Part shown: positions 50,650 to 59,775 of the stretch, piece after piece
How the letters are laid out: each line of letters opens with the position of its first letter
Position numbering within the stretch: the stretch's first letter is position 1
From: an uncultured Eubacteriales bacterium
GTDB lineage: Bacteria; Bacillota; Clostridia; Oscillospirales; Acutalibacteraceae
Assembly (NCBI GenBank): GCA_949292775.1
Contig: CASFBL010000003.1
Location: 55,549 to 119,548 of the forward strand
Length of the DNA stretch: 64,000 bases
Direction of reading: 5' to 3'
The notes under the pieces: model-generated
Database searches by the model: none
What the model was told of the DNA's origin: nothing
Seen by the model: only the letters and a program-made list of their open reading frames with translations
Translations under genes and position numbers: made by a program

Positions 50650-51239
50650 TAAGCTTGTTCCTTTCCGGTTGCAAGGGTAATAATCTGCTGTGCTGCTGTT
50701 TTAAGCCCCACTGTGCTGTTGAGCAGCAGGTGATAATTGTGCGGCTCGCCCCATTTTTCGCCGGTAAATCGGTCATAATAAGACGAACGGTGCCGGTCGA
50801 TTTTTTGCAAGTACCGCTGCATATCATTTGCTTTTTCTCCGTATTCCTCGGCTATGCGGCGAATCCGCTCTTCCATCGGCGCATACACAAATACATTTAA
50901 GACCGACGGTTCATTACGCAGAATATAGTCTGCGCAGCGGCCCACAATCACGCACGGACCTTTTTTGGCGACCTCTTGAATCACATTGGCCTGTGCTAAA
51001 AAGACCTGGTCATCCAGCGGAAGATTTTTGCTGTCGAAATAAAGATTGTACAAAAAGCTGGAAGTCCGGCGCATTTCGGACTGCGCCACATAGCTTTCTG
51101 CAAGACCGCTGTTTTCGGCAATCATTTGAATCAGTTTTCTGTCATAAAGCGGGATCTGCAACTCATCTGCAATCATTTGGGCGATCCCTCTGCCCCCTGA
51201 ACCGTGCTCGCGGCCGATCGTAATAATCGAATATTTCAT
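50649..51239 (-). CDS. Cytidylate kinase-like P-loop protein
   Basis: 196 residues from ATG 51239 with AGGAG upstream. The nucleotide-binding loop is ITIGREHGSGGRGIA, as in the cytidylate kinase-like family 2 rather than a standard Walker A (lysine replaced). Later GPCVIVGRCADYIL and YYDRFTGEKWG motifs match this family. Its substrate is not known. It is coupled to the MATE gene. Confidence 0.82.
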   Translation of the reverse strand: MKYSIITIGREHGSGGRGIAQMIADELQIPLYDRKLIQMIAENSGLAESYVAQSEMRRTSSFLYNLYFDSKNLPLDDQVFLAQANVIQEVAKKGPCVIVGRCADYILRNEPSVLNVFVYAPMEERIRRIAEEYGEKANDMQRYLQKIDRHRSSYYDRFTGEKWGEPHNYHLLLNSTVGLKTAAQQIITLATGKEQA

Positions 51240-51539
51240 TTCTTTCACTCCTTTTTCTTCTTCTCAAATTTTCTATTTTTGCAATTAATATTGTATACTA
51301 CCTCGTTTTTTATGTCAATCCACCGCAGTTTTGCCGCACATTTTTCCGCAAATGCGGCGAATCGGTTGTCAAAGCTTTGGCGCTTGTGTTATAATGGCAG
51401 GGAAACGCAGGATTTGAAAAAGCGGCCGGTTTGACCTGCCAAAATCCTTTCCGCAAGCCCTCGAAAAATGTACTCTTTTTCAGCGCTTGCAGTCTATGAA
51501 AATTATGTCGAACGACTAACCGTTCACGGAGGTTTTTCT
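51240..51539. promoter_or_regulatory. Divergent promoter region, cytidylate kinase-like / C_GCAxxG gene
   Basis: 300 bases without a gene. A minus promoter (TTGACA around 51313-51318, TACAAT around 51292-51297) and a plus promoter (TTGTCA 51366-51371, 18-base spacer, TATAAT 51390-51395) are visible. The remaining ~140 bases before the plus gene form an untranslated leader without an obvious known riboswitch. Confidence 0.55.
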
Positions 51540-52001
51540 ATGTCTGAACACAGCGATCGTGCAGTTGAATTGTTTAAGTCGGGCTATAACTGCTCCCAAT
51601 CTGTTTTTGCCGCATTCTGTGACAAAACCGGGCTGCCACAAGAAACCGCCCTGCGCGTTGCAGCCGGATTTGGCGGCGGTATAGGCCGGATGCGGGAGGT
51701 CTGCGGCGCGGTTTGCGGCGCGACAATGCTTGCCGGCATGGTCTGCGGTGCAACACGCGGGGACGACCGGGAAGCCAAAGCGCGCACCTATGAAAAAGTG
51801 CAGGAGATTGCCAATCGGTTTCGGGAGGACAAACCCTCTATCATCTGCCGCGAATTGCTGGGGCTTTCGCCCTGCGCCGCCGTTGTGCCCACCCCGGAAG
51901 CACGCACAGAAAGCTATTATAAAAAACGCCCCTGCGTAAAGCTTGTAGAAGAAGCGGCGTTAATCGCCGAAGCCGTATTATTTTCAGAAGAACAGGAGTA
52001 A
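51540..52001 (+). CDS. C_GCAxxG_C_C family redox protein
   Basis: 153 residues from ATG 51540 with GGAGG upstream. The family signature is present: GYNCSQSVFAAF, VCGAVCGATMLAG and the later CRELLG and RPCVKLVEEAA cysteines. Family members are small, cysteine-rich and often near oxidoreductases or transporters; a disulphide or metal role is suspected but not shown. Five bases before the large glycosidase gene, so probably cotranscribed. Confidence 0.85.
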   Translation: MSEHSDRAVELFKSGYNCSQSVFAAFCDKTGLPQETALRVAAGFGGGIGRMREVCGAVCGATMLAGMVCGATRGDDREAKARTYEKVQEIANRFREDKPSIICRELLGLSPCAAVVPTPEARTESYYKKRPCVKLVEEAALIAEAVLFSEEQE

Positions 52002-52005
52002 TTTT

Positions 52006-54705
52006 ATGGATTTTCCGGAAACTGTTTTTATAAAAAGTGAAAATGGTATGATTGCCGTGGGCAACCGCTACATCGTCCGTGTTTTTTCCATGGAGGCAGA
52101 CAAAACGATTCGCACCGCCTATATCCGCAACCGCAGAATTCAGGGCGGGCTGGATTTGCTGTTTCAACCCTGTTCGGAAGAATTTATTTTGCGCATCAAG
52201 GTAGGCAAGCATAAAACCGCTGCGCTCAAAAGTTCCAATCTGCAAGTCGAGGACATCCGAATTCGTGAGGAGAACGGCTGTAAAACGCTGGATATTTGTT
52301 TTGCGCCATACCGCGTTTTGGGCGTAACCTACACCATTACAGAATCCATTGAGACGGCAGACCGTCCGTTTTTATATAAGACGCTGACGATTGCCGCTTC
52401 GGACGAGCATGTGGTCATTGACACCATTGACACTGAATCCATTTCTTTGCCGCGCGGTCTGCAGCAAAAATGGAGCCGCCCGAACATGAAAAAAGCATAT
52501 CTCACCCCGTTCCAGTCGGCGCTCGGTCAGCCTGTGTATTTGAACGGTCTTTACACCGGCAGCGAGTTCCCCGCCAACGACAACAACATTGAAGACGGCA
52601 TTGCCCACATTCGTTACTATGCCGGAAAATCCATGCATGATCTGAAAAACGGAAAACCGGCATACACCACCTGGAAAACGGTTTTCGGCGCGGCAAGAAG
52701 TTTAGAGCCGGAAGTCATCCGGGCAGATTTTCTCAGCTATATCCGTTCCATCTCGCGTCCGATTTCTTTGCGTACACAATATAATTCCTGGTTTGACCAT
52801 ATGCTGGACATTGACAAGGATAATATTCGCAGCTCGTTCTTTGAAATCGAAAAGGGCATGACGCAAAACGGGCTTCCGCCGGTCGATGCCTATGTGGTGG
52901 ACGATGGCTGGCCGGATTACGACAAGGATTTTTGGTGTTTTAATCAAAAATTCCCCAACGAGCTTTATGAAAGCGCCGCCCTCGCTAAAAACTTTGCTTC
53001 CAATTTCGGTCTGTGGCTTGGTCCGCGCGGCGGCTATAACAAAAAAACCCCGCGGTTTGCAAGACGAATACAGCGCGCCAAAAAAGGCGGCTACAACCGC
53101 CGCAGCCACGACATCTGCACCGCCGACCACCGCTATACGGAAAATGTTAAAGCCCTGTTTTTAGATTACATGGACCGCTTTGACATCAACTACTGGAAAC
53201 TGGACGGCTTTATGCTTCGTTCGTGCCCCTCCCACCGGCACGGACACCCCACCGGCGGATATGAAGATATGTATTGTTTTGCCGACCACTGGGAGCGCTG
53301 GATCGCGGTATTTCAAGAAATGCACCGCCACCGCGAAGCACAGGGCAAATCGCTTTGGATCAACCAAACCAGCTACTGCAACGCAAGCCCGTGGCATCTG
53401 CAATTTTCAGAAAGCCTTTGGATGCAGAACAGCGACGATATAGGATTTATCGACAAGACAACCAACGGCGAAGCCATGCAAGGCAAAGATTTTGACCGCA
53501 TGCTTACCTACCGCGATACAAAATATTTTGATTTCCATGAAACGCGCGCCTATCAGTTCCCGCTGTCGAACATGTATAACCACGAGCCGATTTACGGCAA
53601 CACCGCAAAAATTCAAATGACAGATGCGGAATTCCGCAAATATCTGTATATGCTGGCGGCGCGCGGCACGGCATTTTGGGAATTGTATTACAGCTGCAAC
53701 ATGATGAACGATGCCAAATGGCAGATTAACGCCGATGTGCTGCGGTTCTTAGAGGACAATTTCCACATTCTCCGCAATGCAAAGCTCATCGGGCATTCCC
53801 CGAACACAGGCGCTGTCTATGGGTACTCTGCCTGGGAAGGTGCAGAAGGCTTTGTTTCACTTCGAAATCCGATGCCCTATGCACAGACTTTTTCGTTCAC
53901 ACTGGATCGGCGCATCGGCGTTGCTGAGGGTACGCAGGACATGGTCTGCACCTTGGTTTTACCCCATGTGCAAACCGAACAGGGCAAGCCTTGGAATTAC
54001 GGCGACACTTACGAAATCGAACTTAACCCCCACGAAATCCGTGTTTTGCACTTCGGTGCACCGGTAACAGCACCCCCGGTGCTTCTGCGCGCCAAGGCGA
54101 TGGACGAGCACACCGTTTTGCTCACCTTTGACCGCCACATTTTCCCGGGCGAATTCGCCTGTGCAGGGGAAAAAGCCGAAGCCGAGCTGCTGGCTGATTA
54201 CAGTGAAGTCCGGCTGCACAGCGCGCAGCCGTTCCCCTACGGAGAAAGCTTTTCGGTGCAATATGCTGTTCGCGATGTTTACGGGAACCTGGCAGAGGGC
54301 ACAGAAAAATGCATTTGTTATAAAGACCACCTGCTGCCCGAATTCGTCACCGGCGCCGATGAATTTACCGTTCGCCTCCGGCTGAACAACGCCCCGGAAG
54401 ACGGCATTTTATATACACAGGGCGACAGCCTCGTCCTCAGTGTTTCCAACGGCAAGCTTATTGCGGACTGCTGCGGTATTCGCGCAAAGTCAGATGACAA
54501 AGTCAGCGGCGGCGCTGTACACGCAGACCTCGTTCGGGAGCGCAACGGTATTTTAAAGATTTATGTCAACGGAACCCTTTCCGGCGCCGGTTATCGGGCA
54601 GAATCTCCTCTGCCGGCTGTATCAGCCGGAGAAATCCGCAAAAACGCTGCCGTAGAAAGCTGCACGCTGTATGACCGCGCATTTGCTTATGATGAACTGC
54701 GATAA
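52006..54705 (+). CDS. Large clan GH-D-like glycosidase with C-terminal LamG-like domain
   Basis: 899 residues. An N-terminal beta-domain (1-250) precedes a TIM barrel with YVVDDGWPDYD (Asp299-Asp300) near residue 300 and WKLDGF (Asp400), matching the substrate and nucleophile motifs of GH36-type alpha-galactosidases and alpha-N-acetylgalactosaminidases. A third domain and a C-terminal LamG/concanavalin-like sandwich (about 775-895) follow. No signal peptide, so it appears cytoplasmic despite its size. The exact family is uncertain; it could be a distinct branch of clan GH-D. Confidence 0.7.
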   Translation: MDFPETVFIKSENGMIAVGNRYIVRVFSMEADKTIRTAYIRNRRIQGGLDLLFQPCSEEFILRIKVGKHKTAALKSSNLQVEDIRIREENGCKTLDICFAPYRVLGVTYTITESIETADRPFLYKTLTIAASDEHVVIDTIDTESISLPRGLQQKWSRPNMKKAYLTPFQSALGQPVYLNGLYTGSEFPANDNNIEDGIAHIRYYAGKSMHDLKNGKPAYTTWKTVFGAARSLEPEVIRADFLSYIRSISRPISLRTQYNSWFDHMLDIDKDNIRSSFFEIEKGMTQNGLPPVDAYVVDDGWPDYDKDFWCFNQKFPNELYESAALAKNFASNFGLWLGPRGGYNKKTPRFARRIQRAKKGGYNRRSHDICTADHRYTENVKALFLDYMDRFDINYWKLDGFMLRSCPSHRHGHPTGGYEDMYCFADHWERWIAVFQEMHRHREAQGKSLWINQTSYCNASPWHLQFSESLWMQNSDDIGFIDKTTNGEAMQGKDFDRMLTYRDTKYFDFHETRAYQFPLSNMYNHEPIYGNTAKIQMTDAEFRKYLYMLAARGTAFWELYYSCNMMNDAKWQINADVLRFLEDNFHILRNAKLIGHSPNTGAVYGYSAWEGAEGFVSLRNPMPYAQTFSFTLDRRIGVAEGTQDMVCTLVLPHVQTEQGKPWNYGDTYEIELNPHEIRVLHFGAPVTAPPVLLRAKAMDEHTVLLTFDRHIFPGEFACAGEKAEAELLADYSEVRLHSAQPFPYGESFSVQYAVRDVYGNLAEGTEKCICYKDHLLPEFVTGADEFTVRLRLNNAPEDGILYTQGDSLVLSVSNGKLIADCCGIRAKSDDKVSGGAVHADLVRERNGILKIYVNGTLSGAGYRAESPLPAVSAGEIRKNAAVESCTLYDRAFAYDELR

Positions 54706-54730
54706 CAAAACGCAAAAAGGAGGAAAAGCT

Positions 54731-55543
54731 GTGTGTTCTTTTTGCTGCCCGGTATGTTCCCTGCCGCTCACAGAAAGTGAGCGCACCTATGCCTGCGCCA
54801 ATGCGCACAGCTTTGACAAGGCCAAAAACGGGTATGTCAACCTGTTGACGCACGCGTCCCGTCCCGCCGGCAACCACGGTGACAACCGCGATATGGTGCG
54901 TGCGCGCCGCGATTTTTTAGACAAAGGCTTTTACGCCCCCTTACAGCTAAAAATTGCCGCGTTGGTGCAAAAGTATTTGCTCCCGGGCGGTGTGCTGTTA
55001 GACAGCGGCTGCGGCGAAGGGTATTATACCGCTGCGGCGGCTGAAGCCGCGCCGCAAGCGGCCATACTCGGCATAGACATTTCTAAAGATGCCGCAAAGC
55101 TTGCGGCAAAACGCTGCAAAAGCGCAAAAATTGCCGTTGCCAGTGCATTCCATTTGCCGATAGCCGACAACAGCGTGGATATGCTTTTAGAGGTGTTTTC
55201 CCCCTATTGCGCAACGGAGTTTGACCGCGTTTTAAAACCGGGCGGCATTTTTATAGAGGCGATTCCCGGTAAAAACCACTTGTTTGCCTTAAAACAGGCG
55301 GTATATGATGCGCCGTATTTGAAACAAGTCGATAAATTCGAGCGACCGGGCTGCACGCTGCTGGAAGTGCAGGAGGTTTCAACAGAAATCCACCTGAGTT
55401 CCAAAACAGATATTCAAAATCTGTTTTTGATGACGCCCTATTATTACAAAACCGGAAAAAAAGAACAGGCGCGGCTCGCCGCTTTGGAAACGCTGGACAC
55501 ACAAATCGAATTCCTGCTGCCGGTGTATCGTAAAAACCCGTGA
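54731..55543 (+). CDS. rlmA: 23S rRNA (guanine-N1)-methyltransferase RlmA-like
   Basis: 270 residues from GTG 54731 with AAAGGAGG upstream. N-terminal zinc ribbon (CCPVC, then CANAH and the family phrase FDKAKNGYVNLL), GDNRDMVRARRDFLDKG, and a class I methyltransferase domain with LLDSGCGEGYYT. It methylates N1 of a guanine in 23S rRNA helix 35 (G745 or G748 type). Starts 25 bases after the glycosidase. Confidence 0.9.
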   Translation: MCSFCCPVCSLPLTESERTYACANAHSFDKAKNGYVNLLTHASRPAGNHGDNRDMVRARRDFLDKGFYAPLQLKIAALVQKYLLPGGVLLDSGCGEGYYTAAAAEAAPQAAILGIDISKDAAKLAAKRCKSAKIAVASAFHLPIADNSVDMLLEVFSPYCATEFDRVLKPGGIFIEAIPGKNHLFALKQAVYDAPYLKQVDKFERPGCTLLEVQEVSTEIHLSSKTDIQNLFLMTPYYYKTGKKEQARLAALETLDTQIEFLLPVYRKNP

Positions 55544-55630
55544 TTTTGAACGGCAAAACCCACAGTTGCAGTTTTCAGCTGTTTCAAGTATAATAAAAAA
55601 GTAATTTTGCTGATTTGAGGTGTGTATATT

Positions 55631-56005
55631 ATGGAAAAGAAAAAAGTCAAGGTCACCATTGCCGGAACGACTTATTCGCTGCTGACAGATGAAACGGCGG
55701 CGTATACCAACGAGATTGCAACGGAAATTGACGAAAAAATCCAAGAGATTCAAAACGCAAATCCGTTTATCACTGCCAATCAGGCGGCGATTCTCGTGGC
55801 AATTGAGCTTGCCGATAAAGTCAGAAAGACCGAGCAGATCGTGGAAAGCTATCGTTCCCAAATCAAGGACTATCTGAAAGACACCTCCGAAGCACAGACC
55901 GAGCGCGATTTCTATAAGCGCGAGCTGGACCGGATGCGCACCGAGGCCAAGGCAAAAAAGACCGACCAAATCAATTTGTTTGCGCAAAGCCATGACGAAG
56001 CCTGA
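55631..56005 (+). CDS. zapA: Cell division protein ZapA
   Basis: 124 residues from ATG 55631. N-terminal beta-strand region VKVTIAGTTYSLLTDE and a long helical tail with coiled-coil character (QTERDFYKRELDRMRTEAKA) are typical of ZapA. It bundles FtsZ filaments at mid-cell. Its end overlaps the next gene by 14 bases. Confidence 0.88.
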   Translation: MEKKKVKVTIAGTTYSLLTDETAAYTNEIATEIDEKIQEIQNANPFITANQAAILVAIELADKVRKTEQIVESYRSQIKDYLKDTSEAQTERDFYKRELDRMRTEAKAKKTDQINLFAQSHDEA

Positions 56006-58025
56006 GATTCTTGCGCCCTGCGGCAGCTTTGCTTCTCTTTTAGCGGCCGTTCGCTGTGGTGCGGACGCCGTTTATTTGGGGCTTGGTGCATTTAACGCGC
56101 GCCGGAATGCCGCCAATTTCAGCGATGCGGAATTTGACGAGGCGTTAAAGCTTTGCCGCCTGCACGGGGTTCATGCACACATCACGCTGAACACGCTGGT
56201 GGCTGACGACGAACTGAATGATTTTGCCGAAAGTTTAAAGCGTACCTGCCGCTATGCGGCAGATGCGCTTATTTTGCAAGATTTGGGCGCAGTGCGCCTT
56301 GCGCGCACCATGTGCCCGGAACTTCCGCGGCACGCCTCCACACAAATGACCGTCGGCACGCCTGCCGGGCTTTCGCTTTTGTCAGAACGCGGTTTTTCCC
56401 GCGCGGTGCTCCCGCGGGAGCTTTCCAAATCGGAAATCGCCGAACTTTCGGAAAATGCGCCGCTGGAGCTGGAAGCCTTTGTGCACGGCGCGCTTTGCAT
56501 GTGCGTTTCCGGGCAATGTCTTATGAGCGCCGTGTTCGGTTCCCGCAGCGGCAACCGCGGACTTTGCGCACAGCCCTGCCGTCTGCCGTTTGCCGCAAAA
56601 GGCGGCACAGGGCATGACCTGAGTTTAAAAGATTTGTCTTTAATCGACAAATTGCCGGAACTTGCAGATTTAGGTGTTTGCTCGTTTAAAATCGAGGGGC
56701 GCATGAAGCGTCCGGAATATGTTGCCGCGGCAGTAACGGCTTGCCGCGAGGCTTTAGAGGGCACTTACAGCGACACACGCAAGTCCGATTTAGAGGCACT
56801 GTTTTCACGCTCCGGTTTTACCGACGGCTATTTTGAAAATCAGCGCGGAAAAACAATGTTTGGCACACGCCGAAAGGAAAATGTGACGGCGGCAACCAAT
56901 GCGCTTCTCAAATCTTACGAAAAGCTGTATGAAAAGGAAACCGCTGTGCGGCCTGTCCTTTTTGAATTCACCGCACAAACAAGCGCTTTGCCAAGCCTTA
57001 AAGCCACCTGCGCCGGGCACCGGGTCACTGTTTTCTCGGACATGCTGTGCGAACCGGCAAAGAACCGACCGCTGACCGAAGAAATCGTGGAAAAACAGCT
57101 GCAAAAATGCGGCGGCACCGTTTTCTTTGCGCAAGAAATCGTGTGCAAAATAGACGAAGATATCGCACTGCCGCTTTCGGAACTCAATGCGCTTCGCCGC
57201 AAAGCGCTTGCCGCGCTTACAGAAGCGCTGAGCGCACCGAAAACCTATGAAATCAACAATATACACTTGCCGGCTGCTTTCCCGGCACATTCTGCAGGGC
57301 AGAAAAAATGGTATTTCCGGTTCCGCGACGCAAACGCCGTTCCAAACGGCTTGCAATTTGACCGTCTGTTTTTGCCGCTCACAACGCCGAAGCAAAAGCT
57401 GAAAGAACTGCACGCGGGCGTCTATCTGCCGCGCGGCATTTTCGGTTCACAAAAGCAGATTTTAAAAATGCTTCAAGAAAGCGGTGCAACCTATGCGCTG
57501 TGCGACACGCTCGACGCAGTCGCGATTGCAAAAGCGGCGGGCGTAGAAATCATCGGCGGGCCGTTTTTGAATCTGTTTAACACCCTATCGCTTGAAGAAG
57601 CGCAGGAAATCGGCCTTGCAGAGGCGACCGTTTCCCAAGAACTGACGGTCAGCCAGATAAGCCGACTCGGCAGCGACTTGCCGCGCGGCGTTTGTGTTTA
57701 TGGGCGCACGCCACTGATGCTCACAAGAAACTGTCCTATAAAGAACGGCATGTCCTGTGCACAATGCGGCAGAAAACAGTCGATTACTGACCGCAAAGGC
57801 ATCTCGTTCCCTGTTCGGTGCGAAAACGGATTTTCGGAAATTTTCAACTCCCGGCCAACCCACCTGTCTGACCGGCTGCATGAATTTCAAAACATTGATT
57901 TTTATCTGCTCGACTTTACCACCGAATGCGAAGAAGATTGCCGGGCAATTATAAACGAATACCGCCGCCGCGCACCGTCTGCCGGTGCGTACACGCGCGG
58001 ACTTTATTACAGAGGTGTAGAATAA
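55992..58025 (+). CDS. Peptidase U32 family protein (TrhP/YrrO-type tRNA hydroxylation)
   Basis: 677 residues from ATG 55992. N-terminal KPEILAPCGSFASLLAAVRC, then the U32 signature EAFVHGALCMCVSGQCLMS with FGSRSGNRGLCAQPCRLPF, and a C-terminal Cys set (CPIKNGMSCAQC). The cysteines likely bind an Fe-S cluster. Firmicute members act in 5-hydroxyuridine formation in tRNA with prephenate; the two-domain length fits. Neighbour of zapA as in other Clostridia. Confidence 0.88.
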   Translation: MTKPEILAPCGSFASLLAAVRCGADAVYLGLGAFNARRNAANFSDAEFDEALKLCRLHGVHAHITLNTLVADDELNDFAESLKRTCRYAADALILQDLGAVRLARTMCPELPRHASTQMTVGTPAGLSLLSERGFSRAVLPRELSKSEIAELSENAPLELEAFVHGALCMCVSGQCLMSAVFGSRSGNRGLCAQPCRLPFAAKGGTGHDLSLKDLSLIDKLPELADLGVCSFKIEGRMKRPEYVAAAVTACREALEGTYSDTRKSDLEALFSRSGFTDGYFENQRGKTMFGTRRKENVTAATNALLKSYEKLYEKETAVRPVLFEFTAQTSALPSLKATCAGHRVTVFSDMLCEPAKNRPLTEEIVEKQLQKCGGTVFFAQEIVCKIDEDIALPLSELNALRRKALAALTEALSAPKTYEINNIHLPAAFPAHSAGQKKWYFRFRDANAVPNGLQFDRLFLPLTTPKQKLKELHAGVYLPRGIFGSQKQILKMLQESGATYALCDTLDAVAIAKAAGVEIIGGPFLNLFNTLSLEEAQEIGLAEATVSQELTVSQISRLGSDLPRGVCVYGRTPLMLTRNCPIKNGMSCAQCGRKQSITDRKGISFPVRCENGFSEIFNSRPTHLSDRLHEFQNIDFYLLDFTTECEEDCRAIINEYRRRAPSAGAYTRGLYYRGVE

Positions 58026-58468
58026 TGGAAGTATTAAAAATTAAAAAAGTGCAGGAAAACGCCATCATTCCGAAGCGTGCGACGGAAGGAAGCGCGGGGC
58101 TCGACCTTTGCGCCTGCATTGATGAGCCGCTGACTTTAAAAGGCGGTGAAACCGCTTTGATTCCCACAGGGCTTGCAATTGAACTGCCGGGCAATCAATA
58201 CGGTGCATTCGTTTTTGCACGCAGCGGGCTTTCTATCAAGCACGGCATTGGCCTTTTGAACGCGGTCGGCGTCATAGACAGCGACTACCGCGGTGAAATT
58301 AAGGTCGGTGTTATCAATCAAATCCAAGAAGCCTACACCATTGAGCCGGGCGAGCGCATTGCACAGCTTGTCATTTTGCCGGTTGCTATGCTGCCGGTGG
58401 TAGAAGCAGATAGCCTTGCAGATTCCGAACGCGGCGCAGGCGGGTTTGGTTCAACGGGAACGAAATGA
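58025..58468 (+). CDS. dut: Deoxyuridine 5'-triphosphate nucleotidohydrolase
   Basis: 147 residues. All five dUTPase motifs are present: AGLDLCA, ARSGLSIKHG, VGVIDSDYRGEI, ERIAQLVI and RGAGGFGSTG. It forms a trimer that hydrolyses dUTP to dUMP and PPi. Its ATG overlaps the preceding stop by one base. Confidence 0.95.
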   Translation: MEVLKIKKVQENAIIPKRATEGSAGLDLCACIDEPLTLKGGETALIPTGLAIELPGNQYGAFVFARSGLSIKHGIGLLNAVGVIDSDYRGEIKVGVINQIQEAYTIEPGERIAQLVILPVAMLPVVEADSLADSERGAGGFGSTGTK

Positions 58469-58503
58469 GTGTCTCCGCCTTATATACGCATAACAAAGTA
58501 AAT

Positions 58504-58535
58504 AAAAGCCCCCTGCTTAAAAGGGGGGCTTTTTA
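58504..58535 (+). terminator. Terminator of dut
   Basis: 10-bp stem (58504-58513 with 58524-58533) followed by T and A/T. Confidence 0.88.
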
Positions 58536-58555
58536 TAAAATTATATAGAAACACA

Positions 58556-58588
58556 AAAAAACACCCTGTCCAATCGGACAGGGTGTTT
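58556..58588 (-). terminator. Terminator of rplJ-rplL
   Basis: GC-rich 12-bp stem (AAACACCCTGTC with GACAGGGTGTTT) and a long T run on the minus strand. Confidence 0.92.
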
Positions 58589-58604
58589 CTCGCTATAAAA
58601 GAAC

Positions 58605-58982
58605 TTATTTGAGTTCGATTTTTGCGCCGACTTCTTCGAGCTTTGCTTTAGCAGCTTCAGCTTCTTCTTTCGGCATAGCTTCTTTGACGGTCTTGGGAGC
58701 GCCGTCAACAAGCGCTTTTGCTTCGCCAAGGCCAAGGCCGGTGATTTCACGAACAACCTTGATAACCTTGATTTTCTGATCGCCGACATCAGCAAGAACG
58801 AGGTCAAACTCGGTCTTTTCTTCGGCAGCAGCAGCGCCACCTTCAGCCGGTGCTGCAACAGCAACAGCAGCTGCTGCGGAAACGCCGAACTCCTCTTCAA
58901 CTGCATGTACGAGCTCAGACAGCTCGAGAACGGACATAGCTTTGATTTCTTCAAGCAAAGCGGTAACTTTTTCAGATGCCAT
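58605..58982 (-). CDS. rplL: 50S ribosomal protein L7/L12
   Basis: 125 residues from ATG 58982 with GGAGG upstream. N-terminal dimerisation region, an Ala/Glu-rich hinge (about 38-58) and the C-terminal factor-binding domain ([20 protein letters not shown]). It forms the ribosomal stalk with L10. Last gene of rplJ-rplL. Confidence 0.98.
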   Translation of the reverse strand: MASEKVTALLEEIKAMSVLELSELVHAVEEEFGVSAAAAVAVAAPAEGGAAAAEEKTEFDLVLADVGDQKIKVIKVVREITGLGLGEAKALVDGAPKTVKEAMPKEEAEAAKAKLEEVGAKIELK

Positions 58983-59015
58983 TTTATTTTCCTCCAATTA
59001 AAGTAATATTTGAAA

Positions 59016-59567
59016 TTATTCCGCAGGGGTCTCTTCCGCCGCGGGCGCAGCCTCTTCTGCTGCGGGAGCAGCCTCGCCGTTCTTGTCAACAACAGCCTGG
59101 ATAACGCGTGCGAACGCAGCCATCGGCGCGTTGAATGCGCTGAGAACGGTAGCCAGCAAGACTTCTCTGGAGGGAAGCTTTGCAAGGCTCTGAAGCTTTG
59201 CGAGGTCAATAACCTCATTGTCCAGGAAACCGCCTTTCAGGTTGAAGTTATCGTTCTTGTCGGCATATTTCCCGAGGATTCTTGCAGCGGCAACATAATC
59301 ATCCGCACTGGTCGCAACAGCGGTGGTCCCTTCCAGAACGCTGTCAAGGCCTGCGAGATCTGTGCCCTCAATTGCAAGATGAATCAAAGTGTTCTTTGTA
59401 ACGGTGTATTTAACGCCGGCCTCACGCAGCTCTTTACGAAGCTGGGTGTCATCCGCAACGGAAATGCCCTTGTAATCCACCAGAACACCTGCGCAGGCAC
59501 CTTCAAATCTGGCTTTCAGATCAGCAACCTGCTGTTTTTTCATTTCCAATACTTTCTCACTTGGCAA
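59016..59567 (-). CDS. rplJ: 50S ribosomal protein L10
   Basis: 183 residues from TTG 59567, set by GGGAGG eight bases upstream and by the common clostridial beginning MPSEKVLEMKKQQV. It binds L7/L12 and 23S rRNA. Translation is probably controlled through the leader upstream. A 30-base gap separates it from rplL. Confidence 0.96.
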   Translation of the reverse strand: MPSEKVLEMKKQQVADLKARFEGACAGVLVDYKGISVADDTQLRKELREAGVKYTVTKNTLIHLAIEGTDLAGLDSVLEGTTAVATSADDYVAAARILGKYADKNDNFNLKGGFLDNEVIDLAKLQSLAKLPSREVLLATVLSAFNAPMAAFARVIQAVVDKNGEAAPAAEEAAPAAEETPAE

Positions 59568-59599
59568 ACGAATTCACCTCCCAAAATAAATTTACGCTT

Positions 59600-59735
59600 G
59601 CTTTATGAGAATAAAAAGGCCTTTTCTGCCACAAAGACAGAAAAGGCGCGTTAAACTTTAAAAGTCAACAACTTTTCCTCGGCAGGCGGACCGAAATCCT
59701 TACGCAAAAGCACCTGCTGTCTTCGGCAAGCGGGT
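59600..59735 (-). ncRNA. L10 leader RNA with attenuator
   Basis: The minus-strand leader has a GACAGCAGGTGC ... CCGCCTGCCGAGG core expected for the L10(L12)4 binding site, followed by a strong hairpin (GCCTTTTCTG with CAGAAAAGGC, about 59617-59646) and TTTTTATT. This looks like a transcription attenuator controlled by L10-L12. Confidence 0.75.
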
Positions 59736-59738
59736 ATT

Positions 59739-59767
59739 ATACTAACATATCCTTACGGATTTGTCAA
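59739..59767 (-). promoter_or_regulatory. Promoter of rplJ-rplL
   Basis: TTGACA at 59762-59767 and TAGTAT (17-base spacer) or TATAAT at 59736-59741 (20-base spacer) on the minus strand, right after the rplA stop. Confidence 0.6.
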
Positions 59768-59775
59768 GTATCTGA

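Noticed and set aside
51396-51539. Riboswitch in the leader of the C_GCAxxG gene
   Set aside because: No recognised aptamer motif could be matched by eye.
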